Assembly: GCA_024741835.1 (NCBI GenBank)
Contig: JAENRP010000086.1
Coordinates: 99,373 to 161,620, forward strand
DNA from: Diplocarpon mali
Lineage: Eukaryota; Ascomycota; Leotiomycetes; Helotiales; Drepanopezizaceae
DNA length: 62,248 bases
Direction of reading: 5' to 3'
The position numbers and the translations under genes were made by a program. Below the pieces are notes generated by a model. The model ran no database searches and had not been told where the DNA came from. It saw only the letters and a program-made list of their open reading frames with translations. Position 1 is the stretch's first letter. Each line of letters starts with the position of its first letter. Positions 25,441 through 36,807 of the stretch are shown here, piece by piece.

Positions 25441-26176
25441 ATGGGATAGTAGGATGAAATACTACCCATTATGCCGAGTATCTTGGAATGGAAAGATGAG
25501 AGGCATTGTGAACGATACTGAAAGGAACGCGTTGTTAGTTTCACTAGAAGACTCTGAACCCAGGTCTTCTGAATATGACATGGAATTGAATGATATACAA
25601 GGATCGTATCTCACTGGTTGAGGCCTTGTCTCTGGTGTTGATCAGGACTCTGAAAGCAATCCTTTAATCCCAGGTCAAACGAAAAAGAACAGAGGCATCC
25701 ACTGACTGACTGAATCAATGAATCACAAAGAGTTCCAGCTCGTCATCATTTAAGTCAGTGTAAAGCGTTTTATTATGTTCGAGGTATTGCCGACGAGCCT
25801 AGGAGAGGATCGGAGATGCGGAGAAGAAACTTGGGAGCGACTGGTGTGATGTAGCCGTAGTGCGAGGGAGAAAACGAGCTTGAAGCCCGAGAGAGGGAAC
25901 CCCAGCAAAGCTATTCTATGAAGCAGCAGGGAAAGAGAGAACGTCGGTCAAACCTTCCAGAGTGTAGATGATTGCCTGTACAGCCTGCAATGGAAGAAAA
26001 GAGAGCTGATCACAAAATATTCACAATAGAAAGTAGTTCTTGATTCACCAATCACAGGACAGCGTCTCATCTGATGCTCCAAAATCTGTACCTCTCCAAA
26101 CAGCCTTCTTGGAGAGACACAAGAAAAAAAGCCTTGCAACTACGACAATTGTTCCGATCTTTTATTTATTTTAGTA
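25441..26176. other. Intergenic upstream of the CBS gene
   Basis: No coding region seen. Separates the carrier remnant from the intact CBS-domain gene. Confidence 0.4.
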
Positions 26177-26773
26177 ATGTCTGATTCGATACCGGTGGGG
26201 AGCAGCAACGTAGCATCCAGAATGGCCGAGATTGCTACCGCGTCGCATCCACCAACCTCAAGATATGCAAGTCGATACAGAGGGGTCAGTCGCAGGCCTA
26301 CGGGCAATCCTTGCCTCAACATAACATGCAATACTGACAGGTCTTAGGCAACCGTGGAAGATCTCGACCCTCCATCTGCCCTCTCCTGCAACCCCACAGA
26401 CCCAATTTTCCACGCCCTGCTCGCAGCCTTCGAGCGAGACTATACACATCTTACAGTCGTTTCGGGCACGAATCGCGCCCTCCTAGGCTACCTCTCCATC
26501 CCACATCTCCAGATATTGCTCAAAGCCGGCAAGGTGCAGGAGACAGACCAGGTATCCCAGGCTATGATCAAGTTCCGGAGGAAGGGCAAGGTCTACAAGG
26601 TCATCACCATGGACACCCCTCTGGAGGAGCTGGAGCTGTTCTTCAACGGTGGGGAGAGCGGGGAGGCTGGGAAGCAGGAATTTGCAGTCGTGACGGATGA
26701 GAGGAGGAGGTTTGTATTGGGGGTTGCGACGAGGACGGATTTGGAGGAGTTCGCAAGAAGGAGACCGGCTTGA
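26177..26773 (+). CDS. Small CBS-domain protein
   Basis: Two exons joined by GT 26285..AG 26347 (phase 0; CTGAC branch point) give 177 residues. A CBS pair covers most of the protein: the first half holds RDYTHLTVVSGTNRALLGYL and the second LEELELFFN..EFAVVTDERRRFVLGV, ending ATRTDLEEFARR. CBS pairs bind adenosyl nucleotides and sense energy state; this stand-alone type is common in filamentous ascomycetes and uncharacterised. No signal peptide. Start chosen at the first ATG of the Ser-rich N-terminus. Intact, although its neighbours on both sides are decayed. Confidence 0.88.
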
Positions 26774-27904
26774 AGAAGGGTAGGGAGGCATTGTTGCGAT
26801 GGAGGATGAAATCGGGATTTTGACCTGGCATAAAGTATCTGCTGCGTCACGGTGATCATTCAAGAGGGGTTAGATGCTGATTCCAAGCTTCAGGGTTCGC
26901 TGGATGGTTGAACGGAGACTTCAAGATCATAGCTACAAATCCTTGTAAGTCCTGTACCATTGTCATACTCAGTGCATTTGGGTGCCGACTGCTACATTTC
27001 TATGTGGAATCCTTCTTGCCCGTGCGTGATCTAGGCAAGGGTCTTCGGGTCCTTTTTCTAGGCAGCCTCGGATTACTTGACAACCTGGAATATGTCAAAC
27101 CTGAGTGCAAAGCTCATATTCTGGTCTGGCGAGTCACTCTATATATCTACAGTATCCTACTCATAGCAAGAGGGGTCATAGCTTCAAGTTATTGGCCCTT
27201 TCTACAGGGGCCTTTGTCTGTGTCTATCTATGTCTTGTTATCTATGGTCTCTTGCATTTCCATCTATCGCAGCTGACGGCGAGTGCTATACACCAAGTAA
27301 CCTCTGGTACTCTAGTACTCTGGCAGGTACTTTTAGCATCCAAGGACTTTCGGCTTTCCGGGGTATGCTCCTGAACTGTTGCAGACGCATTGACATCTTA
27401 CATCGCCATCTACATTGAGATCAAAGACGAACAGAAAGAGTTCTCCGGCCTATTGAGGACTCGGTAGCGGGCAAGGAGGTTGTTTGAGGATGGTATGCGG
27501 CTTATGACTGGTTGTGTTTGTGGCCGCTGGGCCTGGGTGTTTGACTTTGATCTCGCACGTGGGGATGGTGAGATAACCACTTCTCTTCGTCCTCGTTTTC
27601 TTGCTCCTCATTCCGAGAGATGTTTGGAGGTCTCAGAGTGACCTTCAAGAGTCGGGAAGTATTTCCTTCGGGTTGGCCCTTGCATATTTTTTGGGTATTA
27701 TTTAGGCAGGTATAGTCATTCTCCAAACGGGGAATGATGAATTAACCCATCATAAAATATAAAAAGAAATATTCACTTGAAAAAATCAGTGCTTCATAAA
27801 CTGTCTATCAGCCATCACGATGCCGAGTCATCTGCCTCCCGATGATAAACGCATAGCTGATAACAACGTTTCGTAGCGCTAGTATTCATTACTAGGGATG
27901 CCCC
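26774..27904. other. Intergenic with a possible decayed membrane-protein frame
   Basis: Around 26990-27450 on the plus strand, hydrophobic stretches and then the string YIAIYIEIKDEQKEFSGLL appear in overlapping frames separated by stops. This could be another gene remnant. I cannot name a family. Confidence 0.25.
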
Positions 27905-28648
27905 CTACAATACAGCCCTCATCGCCAAAGTCCGTTCAGTTATAAGTTCTATCCTCGCATCCTGCGTTTGCCTAATACCTAGACCCCGGGACACCGCCTG
28001 AAAATAGTCCAGGAACTTCGCCTGACTGGAAGTCCTGGAGATTTCCACCGTGAGTGGTGAGCTCAGACGGAAATGGGCGGGCAAGGACATCCGCTGCTGA
28101 GCTTGAACTTGCGGCTACATCGGTGGTTGACATTGTGCTCAGTACTGACGCAAGGATTGATAGGGTATGTGCGTATGATGGAAGTCTACTGGATATCCGG
28201 AGTAGGAGCGACGTTGGATAGGAGGAGGAGGAGGAGGAGGAGGAGGAGGAGAGGCCATGTACACTGGTACTTATGGCTGAATATGAGGTATATACGTATA
28301 AATTTCCTTGGGTAGCATGAAGGGAGCTGGGAAATAGGGGCGTGGCCCGCGAGGGTACTGAGGCTGATACGATATGGCTCGAAGGGAGAGCTGCTGTTGA
28401 AGTACTCGATGGAATATAGGAGGGACTTACTGTGGTATACCTGCTGGTATAGCCCAACCCTGTAGTGTAGATTGTATCGGTGGAGGTATAACCCAACCAT
28501 GCTGTACCGGTGCTAGCGGTGGCTGTGGCTGTGAAGATCGTTGAAATTGCTGTATTGGGAGCAAATCAGCAGGAAACTGGCTAGAGAATGAGGGTAAGCT
28601 GCTAATGAAGGACGACTGCTGGCTGGAGTATGTGGGTGGTTGAGACAT
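27905..28648 (-). pseudogene. Pro/Gln-rich reading frame broken by four stops
   Basis: From the ATG at 28648 to 27905 one frame keeps coding-like Pro/Gln/Tyr-rich content without a frameshift but meets four internal stops: TAA after GIPQ, TAA after HIQP, TGA after LRQY and TAG after QPPM. Each is one C-to-T change from CAA, CGA or CAG in a Gln-rich context. A poly-Pro tract from a GGA repeat (28221-28252) lies inside. The C-terminal part has a mixed composition (SQAKFLDYFQAVSRGLGIRQ). The first stop overlaps a GTAAGT, so an intron there is an alternative. No family is recognised; a Gln/Pro-rich regulatory protein is a guess. Confidence 0.5.
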
Positions 28649-30049
28649 GGCCGATTTTGGAAATTGGAGGTATGTTTCTTACCAGAAATATTCTGTCGAA
28701 TACGAGTTGGCGTGGAAATTTATGTACGGGGATGATTGAGGAACGGAATAGATTGAGGCGAAGATCAGAGCTATATAGCAGGCCGCTGCTGACAGATAGC
28801 ATCGAAATAAACCAACGATCGATAATGACACAGAAAAAGCGGAATGAACAACTCGACTCAACCAGCCTAAGTTGAAATGGCAGCCCGTCAACACCTTGGT
28901 TCATTCTTCAATATATTGAGCCAGCCACACAGTCCTTTCCTTGCACACTCACTTGCGCTTAGTAGCCATAGCTGGAAATTCTACAGTGACTATTTACTTA
29001 CCATCTCGCTTATTCCCCACTCCTGAACTCCTAAACCTCACGATATCAAAAATCTACCGCCGGACTTTGTGCTATTCTTCCATCGCGCTCCAAAGACATT
29101 CATTTCACTCGGAAACGATGGATTGCTTAGATATCGAGTCGCTTGCCGCCCATCTACATCGTTCAAGGTGAGAAAGAAGAGTGCGTACTGCGAGGCTCTG
29201 GTTCTGTGTTTATGGCCCCTTTCCCAAAGACCAAGATATTATGGATCTGCATTTTGAGCGATCACTAGATCAAGAGAATGGCGTTGCTGCTGATGGGTAA
29301 ATGTGAAGGAGAGAGATTGGAGGAAGTCGGTGATTCAGCTTGGGCGCGGGATTGAAGCCAAACGGAAAAGGTGCAAGATTGATGATCATGGGCAGTGGAG
29401 GCCTTGTAAGAAAAAGGGGGTAGGCAGCTCATTAGGCATTCATTCTGTTTAAAATGCAAATCTTAAACCTACATATGGTGCAGAAAATGTTCCAGAGAGT
29501 CCGTATTGCGGTGTGTTTGGCTGATGTTGAGCGATCGGTGTTTTGTTAGTTGGAGGATAACTGGCGCATAGAAGACATCAAGACAGAGGCCTCGGCTTGA
29601 GCATTCGGGAGGATGAGAAGCGTCTGAGCTTCGGAAGATGGACAGATGAGAAGCGTGTATGAGAGCGCAGAAAAGCAAAAAGTCCACCGTACACAGAATT
29701 GGCCTTGTCATCGTTAATTTGGAAACGCTCAGATCCCCTGTGTGTTGCTCATTGAACTCAATGTGTTACCCATAGCCCTTTAAGCCTTTAAGACGACACC
29801 CGCATAACAAGAGAAGTAGATCGGCCATCCGAAAATCACAAGATCCTCCCTGATTCACAAAATATATCGTATCGTGCCGAACGCGATGTTTCAGGGCTCA
29901 AAAGCATACGATACGGTACGCTTTGGCTGAAGAAGAGAATATTTCGAAATTAGAGGACGATACTTGCTCAATTGTGCGTTGAATGGTTCTTCTTGGCATT
30001 TTTCTATCTATCCTGGTCCGTGTCTAGCGCTCACAAACCCAGTGCTTGC
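28649..30049. other. Intergenic, nothing recognised
   Basis: Short frames on both strands without domains. The right end is the 3' flank of the G6PDH gene. Confidence 0.4.
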
Positions 30050-32003
30050 TCACAACTTATTTGGCGCGGTTTGTGTGGTTGGCCATTGATAGCCCGCGGC
30101 ATCCGAGAACTTGTAACCGTATGAGAATGTAAAATCGTCGAGAACAGCAGGACCTCGGGAACCTAGTTGTATTAGTACGATTTGACATGAGATTGCAGCT
30201 TATTAGAATTTACCATAGGGATATTCCATGGGGATAATTTCCTTGTTGTTTTCCAGGTAGTGGAGAAGGGGAGTGAAGACTCTCCAGCTGGCATCTAGCT
30301 CATCGTCACGGACAAAGTTGGAGTGGTCGCCTTTGAGGGCATCGAGAATGAGAGACTCGTAGGCCTCTGGGATCTTAAGGTCTGAGAACCGGCGTCTGTA
30401 GGTCAAATCGAGCTCAGTAACAACAGTTTGCATGCTCAAACCAGGAAGCTTGGAGTTCATCTTGATGTAGACACTCTCGTTGGGTTGAATACGCATGACG
30501 AGCTCGTTTCTCGGGATATCCTTGAAGATACCTGAGGTAACGTCTTTGAACTGGATTCTAATCTCGGTCTTTTGCTCATTGAGCGCCTTTCCCGCCTTGA
30601 GGATGAAAGGAACGCCGTCCCATCGCTCGTTCTTGATAAATGCTACCATGGCGCAGAAGGTCGGGCATCTGGAATCCTTTGGTACAGTATCATCCTCCTT
30701 GTAAGAGGGCTTACTTCCGTCGAGTGATTTGCCATATTGGCCAATAATCACGTTCTTGGGTTCGATTGCTGGGATACCTCTCAGAACACGCACTTTTTCG
30801 TCTCTGACATCCTCGGCAGAGAAAGAGATTGGTCTCTCCATGGCCAGGAGCGTCAATACCTGTAGAAGATGATTTTGCATGACATCCCGAATAATACCGA
30901 ACTCGTCGAAGTATCCACCACGGCCTTCCGTACCAAATGGTTCCTTGAAGGAGATTTGGACGTTGTCGATGTGATTTCGGTTCCAGGTAGCGCCAAAGAA
31001 TTCGTTACCGAACCGTAAAATCAAGATATTCTTGACCATCTCCTTTCCAAGATAATGGTCAATACGGAAGATCTCCTCCTCCTTCCAGTTTGGCTCCAGT
31101 GCCTTCTGCAACTCTCTCGAACTACTAAGATCTTTTCCGAAGGGTTTCTCAACCTGTAGTACAACGTTAATACTGAATGGGACGAATCTCACAGACTTGA
31201 CATACAATGATTCTCGCAATTCCACTTTTGGGGTAGCAGCACTTCTTCAGATGTTGGGAAACTGTTGTAAATACACTGGGAGGCAGTGCCATGTAGAATA
31301 CTCGGTTTGTCTCCTTTTGTTCCTTCTCAATCTCTTCCAGGTGTTTATTCAGTTCCTCGAAGGACTCGTCCTTGTCATACTGACCGGAGATGTAGGTACA
31401 GATATCACAGAACTCTTGGAGTTGTTGTTCCATGTCCTTTGTTGGAGTTTTGATGTACGACTTGACCCGCTTGAGGAACTCCTCATGGTCCATTTTTGTT
31501 CGGGCATAACCAACAATCTTGATATCTTTCGGGAGAAATTGATTTCGATACTATTAAGCTACCTGTAAGCAGAGGCAAGATTAGCAGTGGAGGTGAACGC
31601 ACTAGGCCGAACAACGCTGGGAACTAAGAAAGTATCATTAGTATGCTGTTCACCCACAAGACACAATCAGCTCTTACAGTCTTCTTCTTTGCGAGATCTC
31701 CAGAAGCACCCAGGACAATCACAACAGTGTTCTCCTTCAACTCAATCGACCTAGTGGGGCAGAAAGCAGTTAAAAACTGGTCTTAAAAAGGACGCAATTG
31801 GACGCTTAAAACTTCCATATCAGGCATTGCGTAAAAATCACAGCTTTTCTAGTAATTCCCAAGCCTTCTGAGCCCAATTGCTATTGGGACTCGACTCTAT
31901 ATTGGCAGGCGCTGGTCGAAAGTAACGTCGATTGGCATGAAAACAGGCTATGGACTCACCCAGCATTGTGAGGTTCTTCGGGCTTGATCATGGTGTCAGC
32001 CAT
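30050..32003 (-). CDS. zwf1: Glucose-6-phosphate 1-dehydrogenase
   Basis: Oxidises glucose 6-phosphate to 6-phosphogluconolactone with NADP+, the entry step of the oxidative pentose phosphate pathway (cytosol). Six exons: 32003-31960, 31750-31678, 31623-31603, 31550-31206, 31153-30214 and 30162-30050, giving 511 residues, the family length. Visible: the NADP fold GASGDLAKKKT, active-site RIDHYLGKE and EKPFGKDL. The third exon is only 21 bases (FPALFGL) and is required to join GDLAKKKT to YRNQFLPKD. The first exon codes for 14 residues and two bases. All splice sites are GT..AG. Intact although it borders the AT-rich island and decayed genes. Confidence 0.97.
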
Positions 32004-32797
32004 CGTAGCAGATATCTGGGAATTACCGGTATGCCGAAGGTAGAGTCGGTGTGTACAGTAGAAATGATATCAGGAGGAGGCGGGAGTTGTAACTCATGGA
32101 ATTGTTGGGCTCAGTGTGGATGATAAACTCCAAGCTACAGCGGGGTAGAGTGGGCGGCTTTCACGGAATCACTTCGGTTGATAGCTCTCCCATAAGGCGT
32201 TAAGAGCCCATTGTATTTTTTTCCAGCAACCAAAGACCCTTGGACGCGAGAGGTGAATGCGAATTGCGCAACTGAAGATTCAAACTTCGTAGCTCTTTTG
32301 CTGTCATGAAGAATATCCCATGATCCTTCGCCTTTGCATCAGTTCTTTATCTATATCCTCCCTTAGAGCCCGTTTGGTATTCTCTTGATTAGGAGACGTG
32401 ATTAGTGATTATGCTCTAACTCTTAGAATTTGGTGACTCATTGGAGATGGTGATTACAAAATCTATTTGGGAAAAAAACTCTATTCAGCCTCTGAATCAA
32501 CTTCTTTTCAATCTAGCTCGAGAGGTGGGATCGGCCCTTCGTGATTGTCGTTTTCCTAATTAGGGCCCTATATTTCGTGAAGCCTTAGATCTAAAGTCTC
32601 CACAGCTCTCCATTGCAATTAAACTTTATTTTTACACTTGCAGAAATCGATAAAATAGAGCAATTAATACAACCAATATAAACATTGAAATAATTTCACT
32701 ACATAGTTGAAAAAGGAGTAGTAGAAGTAGCTGTAGTATATAATAGCGGTAGTAAAAGCACTATATTATTATATAGTAGCTGTGCTATTAGTGTAAG
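32004..32797. other. G6PDH promoter and edge of the AT-rich island
   Basis: The first ~330 bases are the G6PDH promoter. From about 32360 the composition turns AT-rich. The string GAGCCCGTTTGGTA near 32367 resembles the ends of some small DNA transposons, but I found no matching inverted copy. Confidence 0.35.
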
Positions 32798-33532
32798 AGA
32801 TGGATGAGAACTCGACGCCTGTATGCGGTGTCTTTTATGAACCTATTGTTTTTAACAATCTGATTCTTAAAGAGTCTACAGAGCCGAAATCAGGTCCTTT
32901 CAATTGCAAACTTATAGATCCCAAGTCGAATAAAGCCAGAACTTTTCAACAGCTTTAAATCGAAGTATTTTACTACTTACATCTTTCATGAATTCCCTAG
33001 ACTATTGACCTATGCTTACGTACTTCATGATTACTCAAATATTTACCTACGATTAAGGACGGGCTCAATAATAGATATTAGGGGAATAAGGCGGGTTATA
33101 GTATGTAAGGAAAAGAATAAGGAAAAAAGGGTACGTTTCGTAGCCTTATAGCTTTCGAGATTTTCTTCGAAAGCTAAAGTCGATAAGAAGACTTATAGAT
33201 AATAGCCGCCACTGATTAGCAATACGCTTAAAACAATCAAATAAATAGACGCTACTGGCAAGGTTTTATCCTGGAATAAGGAACTTAAGGCAACAATCTA
33301 TCTGAGCAACTTTTAAGAATATACTCGTCTAAGACCTAGATAGAATAAATCTCAAATAAGGTATAAGTTGAACTTTTATCTATTGAATCAGGGTCACTCT
33401 AAGTATAATAGGCTGATAATTGAACTTGAAAGATTTTTGTGCTAGTTTATCCTTAGATCTAATACGACTATGGCATTTCCCGCTTACACTATGTAGATTA
33501 GACCTAATATAATATATTAAAAGGGAAAAAAG
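32798..33532 (+). repeat. Unclassified dispersed repeat, copy A
   Basis: About 730 bases aligning by eye over their whole length to the reverse complement of 51445-52150. Shared landmarks: the start (GTCTTYTAYGAACCT), AAGTCGAAT followed by AGAACTTTTCA, GGGGAATAA.GCGGGT.ATAGTAT, and ATAGCCGCC. In this orientation a frame begins at an ATG near 32801 (residues DENSTPVCGVFYEP) but is full of stops. Differences between copies are largely transitions. Probably part of an old mobile element; family not identified. Confidence 0.8.
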
Positions 33533-34331
33533 TAGCGTAAGAGGTGGCCGTGCTATACTTCAAGCGAGCTAATTCGTAGTACTAAGGACTAATAACATAG
33601 CCAGTAATAGTGTTGCTAAATACTATCGAGAAAAGTGTGATGGTTATATCTGTAGTAATATGAATAATATAAGAATTAAAAAAATACTATAATCTGAAGG
33701 TGTATGTAGTAAAGAGATAAAGTTTAAGAATAGCAGTGATTCACTAATATGACCATTTAGTCAGTCGTATACTAACACTTCTGACAATAAAGGGATATTA
33801 TATTATTCTATACTCTACATAATCTAGAACATAATCTAGTAATACTTTCAAGTATCATGAAAAACAAGTTATCAAACAGGCTCTTATTACAAGGGCAAAA
33901 CTGTACATAGACTGGCATCTTGAATACAAAGGCCCCAGTGGCAGGGTTGTAAGCAGCCTCTGTCAACCTTTGTCTTCTTGAGTAAGCAGAGGGAGGACCT
34001 AGTCTGACTGTACGTATTCAGCCTTGTGTATAGGATGTCTGGCCCTTATAAACCCTGTATTGTGACGTGGGCGGGGAATTTTCTGCAAGGATCGTTACTA
34101 TTGCGCTATTACTATTTCATTACTGTCGACTGAGACTTGAGCCCACACCTCCTCGCATATGAGAATGACACAAGTTAAGGCTGCAAGACGCATATTACCT
34201 TCAGTGCGCTAACTTCCAGGCGGGGCAGCTGAGCCAGGACTTTTGGAGTTATACTTAGTATCATGGGTAAATAATGTACAATTCTAGGCCGTGCACACTA
34301 GATACTTGGCAATGCTGCTTTTACAATTTCC
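33533..34331. other. AT-rich island, nothing recognised
   Basis: Rich in TA and stop codons on both strands. A more GC-balanced piece lies at about 33880-34260. No coding similarity is seen. Confidence 0.4.
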
Positions 34332-34614
34332 TTAATATTTTGTATGGCCTCCTCCTGCTGCGATCACAGCTTTACATCTCTTTGGCATTTCCCTAATTAA
34401 TTCTCTAATCCTTTCAATTGTTATCGATTCCCACGCTTCTTTTACAGCTTTATATAGTCTCTTTTAGGATCGATACTCGTTCGTCACAAGAGGTCTGTTT
34501 TGTAGGTGTCTTTGGAGTCGGTATACTAAATGAAGAATCTATATTAAAAGCGTTGATTTTCAATGCAAAAAGCGGCGAATTGTCATAGATAAATCATTGG
34601 CTGTACCCCCTGTA
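34332..34614 (-). mobile_element. Internally deleted Tc1/mariner element
   Basis: On the minus strand a terminal-repeat-like end (TACAGGGGGTACAGCC, near 34614) leads to a transposase N-terminus at 34524 (residues PTPKTPTKQTSCDERVSIL). Its start codon now reads ATA. Within a few dozen bases it runs into a transposase C-terminus (AVKEAWESI, then RELIREMPKRCKAVI and GGHTKY) with a stop at 34332. The whole catalytic DDE core is missing. The opposite terminal repeat was not found. Mutations fit C-to-T/G-to-A decay. Confidence 0.72.
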
Positions 34615-34723
34615 TATAAGCCCTGTTAATAGAAACCGGTAGAATTACGCACAGACAGCACTTGTACATTATTTCGGGCATGTACTAAGTAGCTCTGGAC
34701 AATAGCACTCTGCCAGCCACTAC

Positions 34724-36807
34724 TATTAGAGTATACAAGGATTGGAGATTAGGCTTTTGTAATCATACCTTATATATATACTGCTACAGCTCTATAGAAC
34801 TCAAAATCTACACTTTTGGATTTTGTTACAGTAGCAATTCCTAGATTCTGAAAACAAAAATCAGCTTAATCAATCTCATCAATTGATAAGAACCCTCTCA
34901 ACCTGCTTATTAGCAAAACAACCACTCAACCCTTCTTTAAAAACAACCCTTCATACCGACCTACCCCTATTCTTTACCCCTCTTCTTCGAAAAAATTTCT
35001 CAATAATACAACACCTCGACAATTCGGCAAAAACCCTCAACACAAAGGCCAACAAGATCACCAAGAACACAATACAATCAATCATCTTCCTCCACTTGAG
35101 CGAGCCTCCTAAGCGACCCAATAAAGGCCCTCCAGCCGACCGCACCACAGTTATAAGCCCCGTAAGCACTATTAAGATGCTTTTTCTACGCATACAACCG
35201 GCTAAAGGGCCCTTCGAGCTCTTGACCGACATTTCGAGTACTTAATAACGATTTAAAGGACCTCCATTTTTCAATTAACGAAACTCCAATTTCCGATCGA
35301 ACCTCATTTGCATACTCCATTTTCAAACCCAACTTTTTCCAGACTCCATTCGATATATCTAACGCTTTAAGCACCTTTAAGCCTCGCCTTAACACCTTTG
35401 CCTCCTAGGTTAAGTGTTTTAGTAAATACATATTCTTTGCAAAACTCTATAATATTACAATTTTTGACGATCTAAGACTCCCGTTTAAGTCAATTATAAA
35501 GATAGAGTCTCACGCTCCCTCCTATAGGAGCCTAAGGAACTCGAGATAGCAACCCTCCGCATAGCGCACGCGAGGTCTTACAAAGAGTACGCAGCCACTC
35601 CAACCGAACAGATTTATACTCGCTTTCCCCTTAGAGATCCGTCAAAGACTCTACTACCACAAGCTGCATTTAAGGATATTAAGCATAAGTACGAGATCTT
35701 AATAAAGGAGTACCTTATACGCAAGGAGACTTAAAAGACTTAATGCAAGCAATATGACCTATTGCTAGACTAAGTCTCTAAGACCGTCAATAAAGCGCTA
35801 CTAGCCTCCGCAATAGCTCAAGTATAAATCCAAGCTAAGAAGCTCTCCTCCTTAATACCTAATAAAGACACTCCTATAAGTGGAACTACCGCTAACGACT
35901 CGTATGCTAATATAGTAAACTAGCAAATCTTACTTTAAGGCATAGTCTCGATCCTAAAGAGAGATATTGCACCTTCTAATGAGGCTGTTTAGTCTTAGAC
36001 AAGGCTCTAATATTAGGGCGTACTACATCGAGGGAAGACTAGGAGAACCAATACGCAGCAGTAGATTCAAGAGTGGCAGGAGGCGTACTATCTAGCTAAA
36101 TAACACAGTCTCTTAGAGATCAAAGGGAGACTAGGAATAACTGACTTCCTAGACTCAGTTGCAGTGAAAATTGATCTAAGCTAGGCGACCAGCCTAAAGG
36201 AGGAGATTATTACTAATAAGCAGATAGGAACCTCGTGCAAGTACGACCCTATACAGCTAAGCCGCGCCCTAGCAGGAATTGAATTCAATAGAGCTATTGA
36301 CAATAAGGGACTGGCAGTCGTTACTACTCGAGAGTCTCTTAGACGCTGAAGCCCCTTCCCAGGCTCTAGAGAATACTCGAAGCCGTTCCACAAGTTCCAG
36401 AGAGGAAATCGACAAAAGAAGGCCATATCAAGGGAGGAAACCTATAAGAAGACCATATAAAGGGAGAAAATTTACAATAAGGTCATACAAAAGGAAGAAA
36501 AAGCTATGATATAGCTGAGTCAGAGGTACTTTTGTACTACAACGCACGTTTTTATACTGCGGGGCGGCTGAACTCCCTATAAGGGAGACGTAGGCGCCAT
36601 ATACTAGGGAAGTATATTGTAGGGGTTAATGAGGCCTAGACTACTCAAAAAAAATGTAGGGCGTCTTTACTCTGAGTTCATAGAGCTTTGGAGTAGGGGG
36701 CGTGTTAGAATATACAAAGATTGGAGATTAGGATTATATAATCATACCTTGTATATATAATCCTACAGCTCCATAGAATTCATAATCTATTCCTTTAGAT
36801 TCTGTCA
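34724..36807 (+). mobile_element. Degenerate LTR retrotransposon with gag-like remnant only
   Basis: Two direct repeats of about 105 bases bound the element: 34724-34828 and 36703-36807. The right copy starts TGTTAG and ends CTGTCA (5'-TG..CA-3'); the left copy is decayed (TATTAG). A polypurine tract GGAGTAGGGGGCG sits just before the right copy, as expected for plus-strand priming. After the left copy, GTAGCAATTCCTAGATTCTG could be a decayed primer-binding region. The interior (about 1.9 kb) has a broken frame around 35530-35840 with gag-like composition; no protease, integrase or reverse transcriptase is visible. Target-site duplication is unclear. Confidence 0.75.

Noticed and set aside
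32367..32570. MITE with GAGCCCGTTTGGTA-type ends
   Set aside because: Only one end resembles such elements; no inverted partner found nearby.
34883..35245. 120-codon open frame inside the LTR element
   Set aside because: Lies in a decayed element with stops in the other segments; no independent gene evidence.
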